Shown here: positions 51,701 through 60,213 of the stretch, piece after piece
Layout: each line of letters starts with the position of its first letter
Numbering within the stretch: the first letter of the stretch is position 1
From: Brevibacillus brevis
GTDB taxonomy: Bacteria; Bacillota; Bacilli; Brevibacillales; Brevibacillaceae
NCBI RefSeq assembly: GCF_900637055.1
Contig: NZ_LR134338.1
Span: 611,001 to 675,000, forward strand
DNA: 64,000 nt
Direction of reading: 5' to 3'
The notes under the pieces: generated by a model
What the model was told of the DNA's origin: nothing
What the model saw: only the letters and a program-made list of their open reading frames with translations
Databases searched by the model: none
Made by a program: the position numbers and the translations under genes

Positions 51701-52341
51701 TTCCAGATCGTTATCGGCGGATGCTGCCGCCGCAATGGTATGAGAATGAAGTGGCGGAATACCACTTGGAAGGTGCGGGTACAGCAGTAGATGCTTTCCA
51801 TTCTCAGCGCGAGGACCTCCTGCAACAGTTTAGCCCATGGTCAGCAACCTGGGGACTGGATGTTTGGGATTGGATCTACTTTGGCAGTAAGCAATTGCAG
51901 TCCATTGAAGAGCGACGTAAAAACATTCAAAGAAAGCATTGGGCTCGGTCGCCATTTACTTTACCTGTACTAGAAGCGATGGGGCAAGCTGCTGGAGAGC
52001 TAGAAAAAGTAACAGAGGATTTCCCGAATAAGGAGATCGTTTTCGAATTCTCAGCGGAACAACCAATTAATGCTGTTGGACTGTCCAAGGATTTTGAGTG
52101 GATACGGCCTTTGCATGTCAACAGTAGCAGGGTGGCAGTTAACAGCAGAGGTGAAGATATCCTTATTTCGGCTCCAACTCGGTTCATTGAGGTTGAATAT
52201 CCAATCTGTGGAATGTTCTACCCTGAAGACGATATGGACGGACGCATTTTCCGAGAAGCGGTGCAGGTTGCTGAGGCTACTCGTTTTCATGCGGTGAACT
52301 ATCCACTAACAAACATGATGTATCCAGAAGGGGAGGTGTAG
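51697..52341 (+). CDS. DUF2313 tail protein (XkdU-like)
   Basis: 214 residues, ATG overlapping the baseplate J stop (ATGA). The DUF2313 pattern (MLPPQWYENEVAEYHLEGAG, GLDVWDWIYFG, ERRKNIQRKHWARSPF) places it as the gpI-like protein linking baseplate and fibres. From here on the sequence becomes more A/T-rich than the preceding tail genes, suggesting module exchange. Confidence 0.82.
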   Translation: MIPDRYRRMLPPQWYENEVAEYHLEGAGTAVDAFHSQREDLLQQFSPWSATWGLDVWDWIYFGSKQLQSIEERRKNIQRKHWARSPFTLPVLEAMGQAAGELEKVTEDFPNKEIVFEFSAEQPINAVGLSKDFEWIRPLHVNSSRVAVNSRGEDILISAPTRFIEVEYPICGMFYPEDDMDGRIFREAVQVAEATRFHAVNYPLTNMMYPEGEV

Positions 52342-52344
52342 GGC

Positions 52345-52650
52345 TTGGCTATCATCCAAAATCGGTTACTAGAATTATTGCGAGATGATTTAAGTAATCA
52401 GATTAAAGGGGCATTGATTAACGTAGACGGTACGTTACGATCCTATCCGATCTACAAAACAATTAAAAATGGCTTCAAAGTAACCAAATATATCTACTTA
52501 GACGATGTACAGGCACAAGGTCGCATTCAGTCGGCGGTATTAGTGGACGGTGAGGGTAACGCTCTAGCAATTAAAAACATGCAGGTGGTAAAGGGTGACA
52601 GCGGGCTGTTGGTTGCTTTTGAATTTTCTCTGGAAGTGAAGGTGGTATAA
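52345..52650 (+). CDS. Small fibre-module protein
   Basis: 101 residues from TTG 52345 (GGGGAGGTG upstream). Mixed beta-type sequence (DGTLRSYPIYKTIKNGFKVT, GLLVAFEFSLEVKVV). It lies between DUF2313 and the fibre gene, abutting the fibre GTG start. It could be a fibre connector or accessory; no family recognised. Confidence 0.5.
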   Translation: MAIIQNRLLELLRDDLSNQIKGALINVDGTLRSYPIYKTIKNGFKVTKYIYLDDVQAQGRIQSAVLVDGEGNALAIKNMQVVKGDSGLLVAFEFSLEVKVV

Positions 52651-54255
52651 GTGGCTTATCAAAAGACGACCTGGGTTGATCATATTGTTGACCCCGTAAC
52701 AGGGGAGGTTGTACAGCAGGGAACAAAGGTAACGGCAACACGGATGAATAAAATGGAGCAAGGGATTGCTGACGCGCAGGTACTTACTGAGGCTTTGGCG
52801 CAGACAGTGATTGGTAGTCCGGTGGTTTCAGGATTGGAGTTTTCAGCAAGCGGATTAACAGCTCAATGGACAGCTGGCGTGGCTTATGTAAATGGTGTGC
52901 GTTTTGAAGTGAATGCGGGGAGTATTAAGTTAAGTGCCACGCAAGGTCAGTATATTTACTTGGATTCTGATGGTGTGGTGAAAAACACGACTTCCCAGGC
53001 AACAGCCGATGCTAAATGCAAGCTGTGGTACTTTGCTACCGATGCGAGTTCTATCATTACTTCGGTTGACGGTAGGAACATGGTGTCGAAGGAGGTGTTT
53101 GTTAAGCAAACAGAAGTTGCTGATAATGGAGCAAACAAGATTCCCCGCCTTGATGGAACTGGTAAAGGTGCATTCAGTATTACAGGTGAGGCAGGAGGTA
53201 CTCAAGCAAAATTGGATGCTCACACGGTTGCTACCGACCCGCACACGCAGTACGCAAGAAAACACGGAAATTCTACACTCACCATCGCCAACAATACGCC
53301 GACTTTGCAACTTCAAGATTTAAACGGTGAGGCTGACAAAAAGATAGTGAATATTGTTAATGATAGTGGCGCAACTGCTTTTCATTTGGTGGGCGACGAT
53401 GGCAATTGGGTTAGGGATTTGATAAAACTTCCCCACGATGGAACCGATCCATCAGTCAGCGGTAAAACACTTCTGCACGCAGAAAACATGAATGCGCTTT
53501 TGGGGAATAAAAATGCACTTTTCAACTCGTCGGCAGCGTTGGATTTAATTGGGTGGAAAGACGTTACAAATCACGGTAACTTTTTCGCAGGTGAGGGGGG
53601 GTATGGCGAAGTTAACTTTTTCGGTCATTACTCAAATACATCGACATTATATGAATCGTTAGACTCTACCCCGATTCGTTTAGCTCCAACCGCACAGACA
53701 ACCCTTTCGGGCGAAGTCTATACCGTCGGCTTAATCGGGGCCAATGCGCTTGTTGAGCTTCATTACATGGACTCAAACCTTAATACCTTGAAACAAGAAC
53801 AGGTTTTGATTCCGTCAGGTAAGCACTGGGAATTTTTTTCAATAACGTCAATAGCGCCAGTGAACACAGTTTATTGCAAGGTGAGACTAGCCTTACCTCC
53901 TAACTCAACAAACACAAATACAGCGTGGAGAAAATTGAAATTAGAAAACGGATCGAGAGCTACGCCATATGACAACTCCGCCGACATTACGCATATCAAT
54001 AAGCGCATCGGAGATTACAATGTTTTTAAAAGCGGAAAAGATTCCAATGGCGTTTATACGGTCGTGGATTACAAGCAGCGAAATGGCGCTCTTGTAATGA
54101 AGAGTACGCTGTCGAATCCTGATTCATCAGGAAACTACCAAACGTTAACAAAAAAATATTATTCATTATCGGGATTTAATTACTACACAGAGGTTTGGAC
54201 GTTCACGTATGACGCCGACGGACAAATCTTGTCACAGGTGGTGAAAAACGACTAA
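52651..54255 (+). CDS. Tail fibre protein
   Basis: 534 residues from GTG 52651. The N-terminus (TTWVDHIVDPVTGEVVQQGT, ATRMNKMEQGIADAQ) is the conserved attachment module of Bacillales tail fibres. It is followed by a beta-rich shaft (QYIYLDSDGVVKNTTSQ) and a C-terminal carbohydrate-binding-like region (RLAPTAQTTLSGEVYTVGLI, KLENGSRATPYDNS). It is the likely receptor-binding determinant. It overlaps the next start by one base (TAATG). Confidence 0.82.
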   Translation: MAYQKTTWVDHIVDPVTGEVVQQGTKVTATRMNKMEQGIADAQVLTEALAQTVIGSPVVSGLEFSASGLTAQWTAGVAYVNGVRFEVNAGSIKLSATQGQYIYLDSDGVVKNTTSQATADAKCKLWYFATDASSIITSVDGRNMVSKEVFVKQTEVADNGANKIPRLDGTGKGAFSITGEAGGTQAKLDAHTVATDPHTQYARKHGNSTLTIANNTPTLQLQDLNGEADKKIVNIVNDSGATAFHLVGDDGNWVRDLIKLPHDGTDPSVSGKTLLHAENMNALLGNKNALFNSSAALDLIGWKDVTNHGNFFAGEGGYGEVNFFGHYSNTSTLYESLDSTPIRLAPTAQTTLSGEVYTVGLIGANALVELHYMDSNLNTLKQEQVLIPSGKHWEFFSITSIAPVNTVYCKVRLALPPNSTNTNTAWRKLKLENGSRATPYDNSADITHINKRIGDYNVFKSGKDSNGVYTVVDYKQRNGALVMKSTLSNPDSSGNYQTLTKKYYSLSGFNYYTEVWTFTYDADGQILSQVVKND

Positions 54256-55310
54256 TGAGCATCGATACCTTTCTTCACAATCACGGAGTCGGCAATGGAG
54301 GATACCGAAAAAACAGCTTCGTCCCTTTGGATAGTGCCGGGTTCATTTCGGAAATGATCACCACATTTTCTAGTGGATCATCTGTTCTCGATGGCGGATT
54401 GGCGATGGATAACATAGGTAATATCTTTGTCGTCGATCAAACTAGAACGCTGAGGAAGCATAACCAAACAGGCTCTATGCTCACTTCTATTGTATTGCCA
54501 TCCGACATGAGTTCTCTAGAAACTTACATGGAGTACGTCCCGTCACTAGATAGAATCATTTGTTTCAGTCGCGTTAGGTTAATGGTGCTGGAAGCATCGA
54601 CGTTAAACATACTTTACAACCAACCTTGGCCTGACCAACCTAATAGGATGGGTTCGGGTATATCCGCAGTTCGAGGAAAGTATTTCTATCACATCATGTC
54701 GAATAACCAAGCTGGTGGATGCAGGATGCAAAAGTTCAATGCAGAGACATTGGCTTTTGAATTCGACAATTACAATCCCGCAAACCTTCTGATGGCTGCA
54801 TTTTCCACACTAGAAGTTGACGGCAACGATAATTTTTACGGAGTCGGAAACAGCCAACTGCATAAGTATGACAAGTTAGGAAATAAAGTGTGGTCGACGA
54901 GTTTAGGCGACGCCATCCCGTACCTCTATTTTGATAAAGCGGATGGTAAGTTTTATATCGTCACGTCAAGAATGAGGAGCGGAACTGTCGACATAACCAC
55001 AGGAGTCATTACCTACAAAAACATAGCAAATAACGTAAATGTCAGTCTTTCGCAAGGTATGCGACTCAACGGAAGTGCAGCAGACAACGGAACTAGATTA
55101 CTAAAGTACACAATAGGTTCTGATTTCCCGGCGGTGGTGACTGTAAACAAAAGTGGTGGAATGTTAGCTTCGACAAATGTAGCGCAACTCGCTAATGTAA
55201 GCCAAACGCAAAACCTACATTCTGTCGTAACGAGAAAAGGTGTTGCAGCCGCCGTTTTCCAAAGCACTAATCAAGTCTTTTTATACAGAACAGGAGTGAA
55301 AATATTATGA
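54255..55310 (+). CDS. Beta-propeller-like tip or receptor-binding protein
   Basis: 351 residues. Repeated strand motifs of the NHL/WD type are visible (GGLAMDNIGNIFVVDQTRTL, LEVDGNDNFYGVGNSQLHKY, YLYFDKADGKFYIVTSRM), consistent with a propeller. The position after the fibre and its own low-GC composition suggest a host-range module. It overlaps the next gene by four bases. Confidence 0.55.
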   Translation: MSIDTFLHNHGVGNGGYRKNSFVPLDSAGFISEMITTFSSGSSVLDGGLAMDNIGNIFVVDQTRTLRKHNQTGSMLTSIVLPSDMSSLETYMEYVPSLDRIICFSRVRLMVLEASTLNILYNQPWPDQPNRMGSGISAVRGKYFYHIMSNNQAGGCRMQKFNAETLAFEFDNYNPANLLMAAFSTLEVDGNDNFYGVGNSQLHKYDKLGNKVWSTSLGDAIPYLYFDKADGKFYIVTSRMRSGTVDITTGVITYKNIANNVNVSLSQGMRLNGSAADNGTRLLKYTIGSDFPAVVTVNKSGGMLASTNVAQLANVSQTQNLHSVVTRKGVAAAVFQSTNQVFLYRTGVKIL

Positions 55311-55606
55311 TTTATGCACTGTACACACCGGAAACAGGTAAAACAGTCGCGGAAGTTGACAGGATCGCCTACAACGACGAGGTTTTTGCGGAAATGGCTT
55401 ACGAGGGTGATTTCCTCAAAGTTAGCTCTATCCCGACATCGGAGAGTATCCCGCAAAAGGACGCTATCTTGAAGGTCGACACACAAGCGAAAAAACTTGT
55501 ATACGAGTACGTAGACCGCCCATTGACGCAGGACGAGAAGATCGAACAACTAGAAGCCAAACTCAAAGCAACGCAGGACGCGCTAGACGCTATACTGCTT
55601 GCATAA
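55307..55606 (+). CDS. Small tail-operon protein with C-terminal coiled coil
   Basis: 99 residues. A beta-type N-terminal half (YALYTPETGKTVAEVDRIAY) precedes a short heptad-like helix (QDEKIEQLEAKLKATQDALD, about 77-96). It occupies the XkdW position before XkdX. Probably a fibre chaperone or accessory. Confidence 0.55.
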   Translation: MIYALYTPETGKTVAEVDRIAYNDEVFAEMAYEGDFLKVSSIPTSESIPQKDAILKVDTQAKKLVYEYVDRPLTQDEKIEQLEAKLKATQDALDAILLA

Positions 55607-55635
55607 GAACAAGATAAAACAGGAGGGGATAATTC

Positions 55636-55782
55636 ATGACAAGCAAACTGTACAACTACTGCAAAATGCGCTGGGAAGACGGAGTTTGGACAGAGGCTGA
55701 ATTGACAATCGCCGTCACCAAGAAGCACATCACAGAGCCAGAAAAAACAGAGATTATGACACAACCACAAAAAAGCATGTAG
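55636..55782 (+). CDS. XkdX family protein
   Basis: 48 residues from ATG 55636 with AGGAGGGG upstream. The XkdX pattern YCKMRWEDGVWTEAELTIAV and KKHITEPEKTEI is clear. These tiny proteins close the tail gene block in PBSX and many Gram-positive prophages. Function unknown. Two terminators follow before the lysis genes. Confidence 0.85.
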   Translation: MTSKLYNYCKMRWEDGVWTEAELTIAVTKKHITEPEKTEIMTQPQKSM

Positions 55783-55815
55783 AGCGCCTTATCCTACTCA
55801 GGAGAGGCGCTTTTT
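55783..55815 (+). terminator. Terminator after the structural block
   Basis: AGCGCCT/AGGCGCT 7-bp stem followed by TTTTT, starting right after the XkdX stop. Confidence 0.8.
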
Positions 55816-55855
55816 CATGGAAAACTTAGCTATCTAGCACCAAGACCAACAGCTC

Positions 55856-55881
55856 GCCCCGTTCCTAGCGGGGCTATTTTT
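55856..55881 (+). terminator. Second terminator before the lysis cassette
   Basis: GCCCCG/CGGGGC stem with a 7-base loop, followed by TATTTTTAT. With the previous one it would limit read-through into the holin gene. Confidence 0.7.
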
Positions 55882-55917
55882 ATTCCTTTATAAGGGACTA
55901 AAAGGAGGAGACACACC

Positions 55918-56373
55918 ATGAAACCCCTACACAGCCTAGAAAGCATCGCAACCCCAGCAAACGCCTGGGCGACAACAGCAGGTGCAATCGTGTCGCCCGC
56001 CTTTCACTATCTATACGGCACCAACCGCCAAGACATCCTGATTGTCCTCTTCTTCCTAATCGTCCTCGACTGGATCACAGGCATCTCCGCCGCCAAAAAA
56101 GACCAATCCTACTCCTCCGACTACGGCCTCTCCCGAATTCCGCGCACTTTATTCCTCATGGCCCTACCAGCCGTAGCCAATCTCCTAGACCGCGTCATGG
56201 GCACCCCAGGCTTCTTATTCTACGGCGTCACCTTCGGCCTCATCTACCACACGTGGACAAGCCTGACCGCCAATGCCCACCGCGCAGGATGGCCGATGCC
56301 CAAATCCATCGAGAGATTAGTCAGCGCCGAAATCAAGGCAAAGGCTGAGCGAGCTAAACGAAAGGAGTCCTAG
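55918..56373 (+). CDS. Phage holin (toxin secretion/phage lysis holin family)
   Basis: 151 residues behind AAGGAGGAG. Three hydrophobic segments are present. The family core is ILIVLFFLIVLDWITGISAA then SSDYGLSRIPRT (PF05105-type, TcdE/BhlA-like). It permeabilises the membrane to release the endolysin. The amidase gene follows six bases later. The gene is noticeably C-rich in third positions compared with its neighbours. Confidence 0.88.
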   Translation: MKPLHSLESIATPANAWATTAGAIVSPAFHYLYGTNRQDILIVLFFLIVLDWITGISAAKKDQSYSSDYGLSRIPRTLFLMALPAVANLLDRVMGTPGFLFYGVTFGLIYHTWTSLTANAHRAGWPMPKSIERLVSAEIKAKAERAKRKES

Positions 56374-56379
56374 TAAACA

Positions 56380-57216
56380 ATGAAAATCACCGAGATGCTT
56401 CTGTCCAACGTAAATTCCCGTCCCAAAAAGAAGATCGTCCCAAAAGGAGTCGTCATCCACTGGACGGCCAACGAACGCAGCGGTGCAGATGCCGTTGCAA
56501 ACCGAAACTACTTCAACAGACCGACGACAGTAGCGAGCGCCCACTACATCGTGGACGACAAGCAAATCATTCGCTGTCTGCCCGAGGACGAGATGGGCTA
56601 CCACGTCGGGGCGAAAACTTATTCACAGGCCGCCTTGACCAAATTGAGCAATTACCCGAACAACTGCACGATTGGGATTGAAATGTGCGTCAATGCAGAT
56701 GGAAGCTATGCGAAAATGTACGAGCAAACAGTGGCATTGACCGCGGATATCTTGAAACGACATGGCTGGGGAGTCGAGCACCTGTGGCGTCATTACGACA
56801 TTACAGGGAAAAACTGCCCGGCCTTTTTTGTCGTCAATACGACCGCTCAAAAATATACGGGAGTGTCAGCGAAGGACGCATGGGTAAAGTTTCAACAGGA
56901 TGTCCACAGGTTTCTCACAGCTTATCCACAAAAACCACAGCCTGATGTGGATAAGTGTACAGTTGAACTGACACTTTCTTCCACCGGGAAACTAATCGAT
57001 GATGTATCCTATGTACCCATCCGAATGATTGCGGAGGCAGTGGGTGGAGCCGTGGAATGGGAGCCTTCCACTCAAAAAGTAACCGTGAACGGACAGGAAG
57101 TCTCCTATGTAAACGACCAGGGAACTACTTTCGCGAAAACAAGAGAGCTGGCTGACTTGCTTGGATTGCAAGTCGAGTGGGACGAGCCGCGAAAAGCGGT
57201 CGTATTGAAGAAATAA
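56380..57216 (+). CDS. Endolysin: N-acetylmuramoyl-L-alanine amidase with C-terminal stalk domain
   Basis: 278 residues. The N-terminal Amidase_2/PGRP domain has the zinc ligands H27 (VVIHWTA) and the second His in LWRHYDITGKNCPAFF, with a catalytic region around GYHVGAKTYS. The C-terminus (about residues 190-278) is a copper-amine-oxidase-N-like stalk domain (VPIRMIAEAVGGAVEWEPST) in place of usual SH3b or LysM wall-binding repeats. It has no signal peptide, as expected for holin-dependent release. Confidence 0.9.
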   Translation: MKITEMLLSNVNSRPKKKIVPKGVVIHWTANERSGADAVANRNYFNRPTTVASAHYIVDDKQIIRCLPEDEMGYHVGAKTYSQAALTKLSNYPNNCTIGIEMCVNADGSYAKMYEQTVALTADILKRHGWGVEHLWRHYDITGKNCPAFFVVNTTAQKYTGVSAKDAWVKFQQDVHRFLTAYPQKPQPDVDKCTVELTLSSTGKLIDDVSYVPIRMIAEAVGGAVEWEPSTQKVTVNGQEVSYVNDQGTTFAKTRELADLLGLQVEWDEPRKAVVLKK

Positions 57217-57219
57217 CAG

Positions 57220-57248
57220 AAAAGCCGCAGATCCCGTCTGCGACTTTT
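57220..57248. terminator. Bidirectional terminator at the end of the tailocin
   Basis: AAAAG-C-CGCAGA pairs with TCTGCG-A-CTTTT. It sits between the convergent endolysin and S4-domain genes. Confidence 0.75.
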
Positions 57249-57262
57249 CCCTATACATACTT

Positions 57263-57766
57263 TTACACAATCCGAATTTGAATGATATCCGCTGCACTCA
57301 AGACAGCACTTGGTTTCGTTTCCTGTTCATTCAGGCGAATTTGCCCGTCCTTGATCTTGCGGACAATCTGGCTGCGGCTCCAGCCTTCTATCTGTTCAGA
57401 TAGCAGCTTGTCGAGGCGGAAGCGAGTCTCTGCGCGCTCGATCCGAATCGTCACTTCCCGAACGCCCTTTTCCTGGTAGTCATGCAAGGGGAGAGGAGTG
57501 AGTGGCGCGATTTCTTCACTGAACTCCATATCTGGCACCTCCCGATGATCTGTAAAGGCTTTGTAGATGGCCAGCTTTTCGTTCCACGTATGATTTTTCT
57601 CGCATTTATAAATAGCGAAGCGATAGATGTTTTTGCCGTTAGCGTTGTGGCGGCGGACGTTTGTATCGAAAAAGAGAACGGTTCGCCCGCAATTGCTGCA
57701 ATATCGCCGCACTGGCTGATGTTCATGATTTTCACGTAATACCCACGTATGCTCGATGGTATGCAT
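57263..57766 (-). CDS. Zinc-ribbon/S4 RNA-binding domain protein
   Basis: 167 residues from ATG 57766 (GAGGTGAAGG upstream). The N-terminal putative zinc site is YCSNCGRTVLF with YKCEKNHTW. The C-terminal S4 domain covers about residues 105-167 (FRLDKLLSEQIEGWSRSQIV, then GQIRLNEQETKPS). It probably binds structured RNA such as rRNA; no catalytic domain is seen. The long leader upstream is structured. Confidence 0.75.
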   Translation of the reverse strand: MHTIEHTWVLRENHEHQPVRRYCSNCGRTVLFFDTNVRRHNANGKNIYRFAIYKCEKNHTWNEKLAIYKAFTDHREVPDMEFSEEIAPLTPLPLHDYQEKGVREVTIRIERAETRFRLDKLLSEQIEGWSRSQIVRKIKDGQIRLNEQETKPSAVLSAADIIQIRIV

Positions 57767-58078
57767 GGTCCTTCACCTCATGTAAAAAGTGAAAGGAACG
57801 CACCTGCTATTTGGATGTCCCGTAGGGCAGGCCTGTTTTTGGATACAAAAAAACGGAGATTCCCCATAGCGAACCTCCGTCAGGATTTACACCTACAGAT
57901 TTCGTTACGTTCCTTTGTAATGGGAAAAAAGGGCAGACTGCACCTGTGCGAAAAACAGTTCGTTTTCCGAAGGGCAAGCTATCCAGTTTTTTAGGCCATT
58001 ACAAAGTAGTTGTTGGCATACGTAGTTACCGTACCTTTCCATCCAAATAGACGTGGAATAAATATACCATATAATGGC
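57767..58078 (-). other. Structured leader/intergenic region upstream of the S4-domain gene
   Basis: On the minus strand an 11-bp perfect stem (57913-57923 with 57996-58006, CTTTGTAATGG type) encloses an inner hairpin (57949-57956 with 57962-57969). These are followed by an intrinsic terminator hairpin with an A7/T7 tract (57847-57880), 80 bases before the S4 gene. This is the layout of a cis-regulatory RNA, but it matches no riboswitch I know. Alternatively it is a small RNA. No gene seen. Confidence 0.4.
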
Positions 58079-58963
58079 TTAGTTTCCAAGGGGAATCGTA
58101 TTGTTGACCACAGGAGGGTGAATGGTTTTGACGCGTAAAGGGGCGGAGCCGTAGATTTGCTTCATCCAGGTTCGCGCTTCCGCAAAGTCACTCTCCCGGT
58201 AGAGATGAAAAGCGGGATGGTGTGTATCCACAAAAAGGGACAACCCCAAAGCCTGCGCCCGAATGCAGAAATGACGGTCCTCGCCCCAAAAGCTCAGATT
58301 CGGAATTTGCTTAAAGCTGACGCCAGCCTGCAGTGCTTTTTTGCGGATGAGGGTGCAAGCCCCTAAACCACCTACTTCGTATACGCCGGGGACACGGAGT
58401 TGTCCGTAGAAAGCGTACTTCCGCAGGTATTGTTCTTCTAAGGAAATTTGTTCATGGCGTGCGCATTCGAATTGGGTGTATTCATCTTTGAGCCACACCT
58501 GAGGGACAGGGACGGTATCTTGGGTCCAGCTCGTCCAGAAGATTTCAGATATGATCTCTTTTTCAGAGGCAAGCAAAACTTCCAAAGTAGCTGGCTGGAG
58601 AAGCAAATCCGAATCGATGAGGAAGAGGGCGTCGTAATCTTGATGTTTGGCGCGGGCGATCATTTCGTCCTTGAATCCGGCTACCTTCCAAACGAGAGCG
58701 TCGCTCCAGTAATGGGTCGTTTCATCGTATGTGTCAGGACGCATGCTGCCAGCAGCGGGGATAATGTCGACCTGTCCCGTGTGTTTGTCTGCAAAGTTTT
58801 GAAGGATTTTGCTCGAAAGCGGATCGGTGTTGTCGTCTACGAACATATAGTGCAACGTCAAGTTTGAGGTCGACAGCCTTTCTAATGAAAACAAAAATAA
58901 TCGGAGAATATCTGGTTTCTGACAAACTGGACTTCCGATTAGCACGCTCGTTTTCATGCTCAT
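58079..58963 (-). CDS. Glycosyltransferase (Anp1/GT2-like)
   Basis: 294 residues. The GT-A fold start is SVLIGSPVCQKPDILRLFLF. The metal-binding DxD is in LFLIDSDLLLQP (about residue 117). The acceptor region has GGLGACTLIRKKAL and WGEDRHFCIRAQALG, reminiscent of Anp1-type enzymes. The start overlaps the upstream glycosyltransferase stop by four bases. It is probably cytoplasmic and acts on a protein or glycan acceptor, plausibly the nearby collagen-like protein. Confidence 0.8.
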   Translation of the reverse strand: MSMKTSVLIGSPVCQKPDILRLFLFSLERLSTSNLTLHYMFVDDNTDPLSSKILQNFADKHTGQVDIIPAAGSMRPDTYDETTHYWSDALVWKVAGFKDEMIARAKHQDYDALFLIDSDLLLQPATLEVLLASEKEIISEIFWTSWTQDTVPVPQVWLKDEYTQFECARHEQISLEEQYLRKYAFYGQLRVPGVYEVGGLGACTLIRKKALQAGVSFKQIPNLSFWGEDRHFCIRAQALGLSLFVDTHHPAFHLYRESDFAEARTWMKQIYGSAPLRVKTIHPPVVNNTIPLGN

Positions 58964-60063
58964 AGCACCACCTCTCGCTTTTGTGCGAAGTACGAAGCGT
59001 GTATGGAGCTCGCTGTGTAATCGTAGACAAGGGATTCATGTTCCTTGCCCATGCGCTCCATGCACCGTCCCAAGAAGTGAAAAGCGTAAAAGCTCCCCAT
59101 TCCTTGCTCACTAAAATGTTCCCACTGATTGTCCCCGATCTCTAAGCAATGCTCAAAAGCTTTTATCGCCTCGGCATACAGACCATGCTCCATCAGGAAA
59201 ACGCCTTTGTAAAAATGAAGGTCTACGTAATTGGGGTAGATTTGAATAGCTCGTGCAATCCCCGGCCATGCTCCGCGCATACTGCCATGCTGGAAAAGAA
59301 TATCGAATTTCAGCTTGTAGCAAATAGACGGGGGAGGTTGTTTGGTTGTCAAAAAGCCTTTCATTGCTTGATTCACCAGTGTAAATGCATGCTCTAATTG
59401 TTTGGCGCGAAAAAATTCGTTTGCGAGATGGTAATCGCACCACGGGTCTTGTTTGGATTGCTTTCTTTCGTGACGTAAGAGCCTCAAGTTGCGCAAAGCT
59501 TTTTGTTTTCGTTGAACGGCATCGTCCATATAGCCAAGATGGTGAATATGTACAGGTAGCAAAGGGATGGCGAGCTCTCGAGAAACGGTGGCCGGCCATT
59601 GAAGCACTTCGTGTATGTCTCGCACAAATCGAAATCCTTTTTTGTTGCGAAACAAACGGATTTGCCCGGATCGGTAGGCGGAGTGGCGCGAAGCTTGCTC
59701 CTTTTGCGAACCAGTGTAATGGATCATTTTCATAAAAAAGGCGTCGCCTTTGCTCGCACTTACAGCCTGACGAAGTACTCCCGGTTTTTCTTCCTGTACG
59801 ATTTCATCCGCATCCAGCCATAAAATCCACTCTCCCTTGGCAACCTGCAAGCCGGCGTTTCTCGCTTTCGCAAAGCTGTTTTCCCAAGGAATCTCCAGAA
59901 CTTTGGCCCCGTATTTCCGACAAATATCCTGTGTACCATCGGTTGATCCTGTATCGACAACAATGATCTCGTCTACCACCATATGCACGCTGGACAGACA
60001 TGCTTCGATCTGATCCGCTTCGTCTTTGACGATCATGCATAGTGAAAGGAGAGGCGGGCTCAT
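58960..60063 (-). CDS. GT2 glycosyltransferase with TPR-like C-terminus
   Basis: 367 residues from ATG 60063 (GAAGGTGATC upstream); ATG 60075 is less well placed. The GT2 domain has SLCMIVKDEADQIEACLSSV, VVDTGSTDGT and the DxD in WILWLDADEIVQ. The C-terminal 150 residues are helical repeats (PNYVDLHFYKGVFLMEHGLY, AIKAFEHCLEIGD) of the TPR type. TPR-fused GT2 enzymes often glycosylate proteins. It is coupled to the Anp1-like gene. Confidence 0.88.
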   Translation of the reverse strand: MSPPLLSLCMIVKDEADQIEACLSSVHMVVDEIIVVDTGSTDGTQDICRKYGAKVLEIPWENSFAKARNAGLQVAKGEWILWLDADEIVQEEKPGVLRQAVSASKGDAFFMKMIHYTGSQKEQASRHSAYRSGQIRLFRNKKGFRFVRDIHEVLQWPATVSRELAIPLLPVHIHHLGYMDDAVQRKQKALRNLRLLRHERKQSKQDPWCDYHLANEFFRAKQLEHAFTLVNQAMKGFLTTKQPPPSICYKLKFDILFQHGSMRGAWPGIARAIQIYPNYVDLHFYKGVFLMEHGLYAEAIKAFEHCLEIGDNQWEHFSEQGMGSFYAFHFLGRCMERMGKEHESLVYDYTASSIHASYFAQKREVVL

Positions 60064-60213
60064 TCGGATGATCACCTTCTTTTCAGTGTTGTCAGAACAT
60101 ATTGTTACACCATATTCGTGCGAGGAGATGGTTATGAAAGTACGGATACATAAAGGGGGATGGACGGAAATAGGATGTTGAGAAAATGATTTTCTGGGGA
60201 GGGGGCGATCTGC

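Noticed and set aside
41188..57216. Intact temperate prophage
   Set aside because: No integrase, repressor, replication, terminase, portal or capsid genes, and no att-like repeats noticed at the borders.
57749..57994. 81-codon plus-strand ORF in the structured leader
   Set aside because: It reads across the terminator hairpin and has no ribosome site; the region looks like RNA structure on the minus strand.
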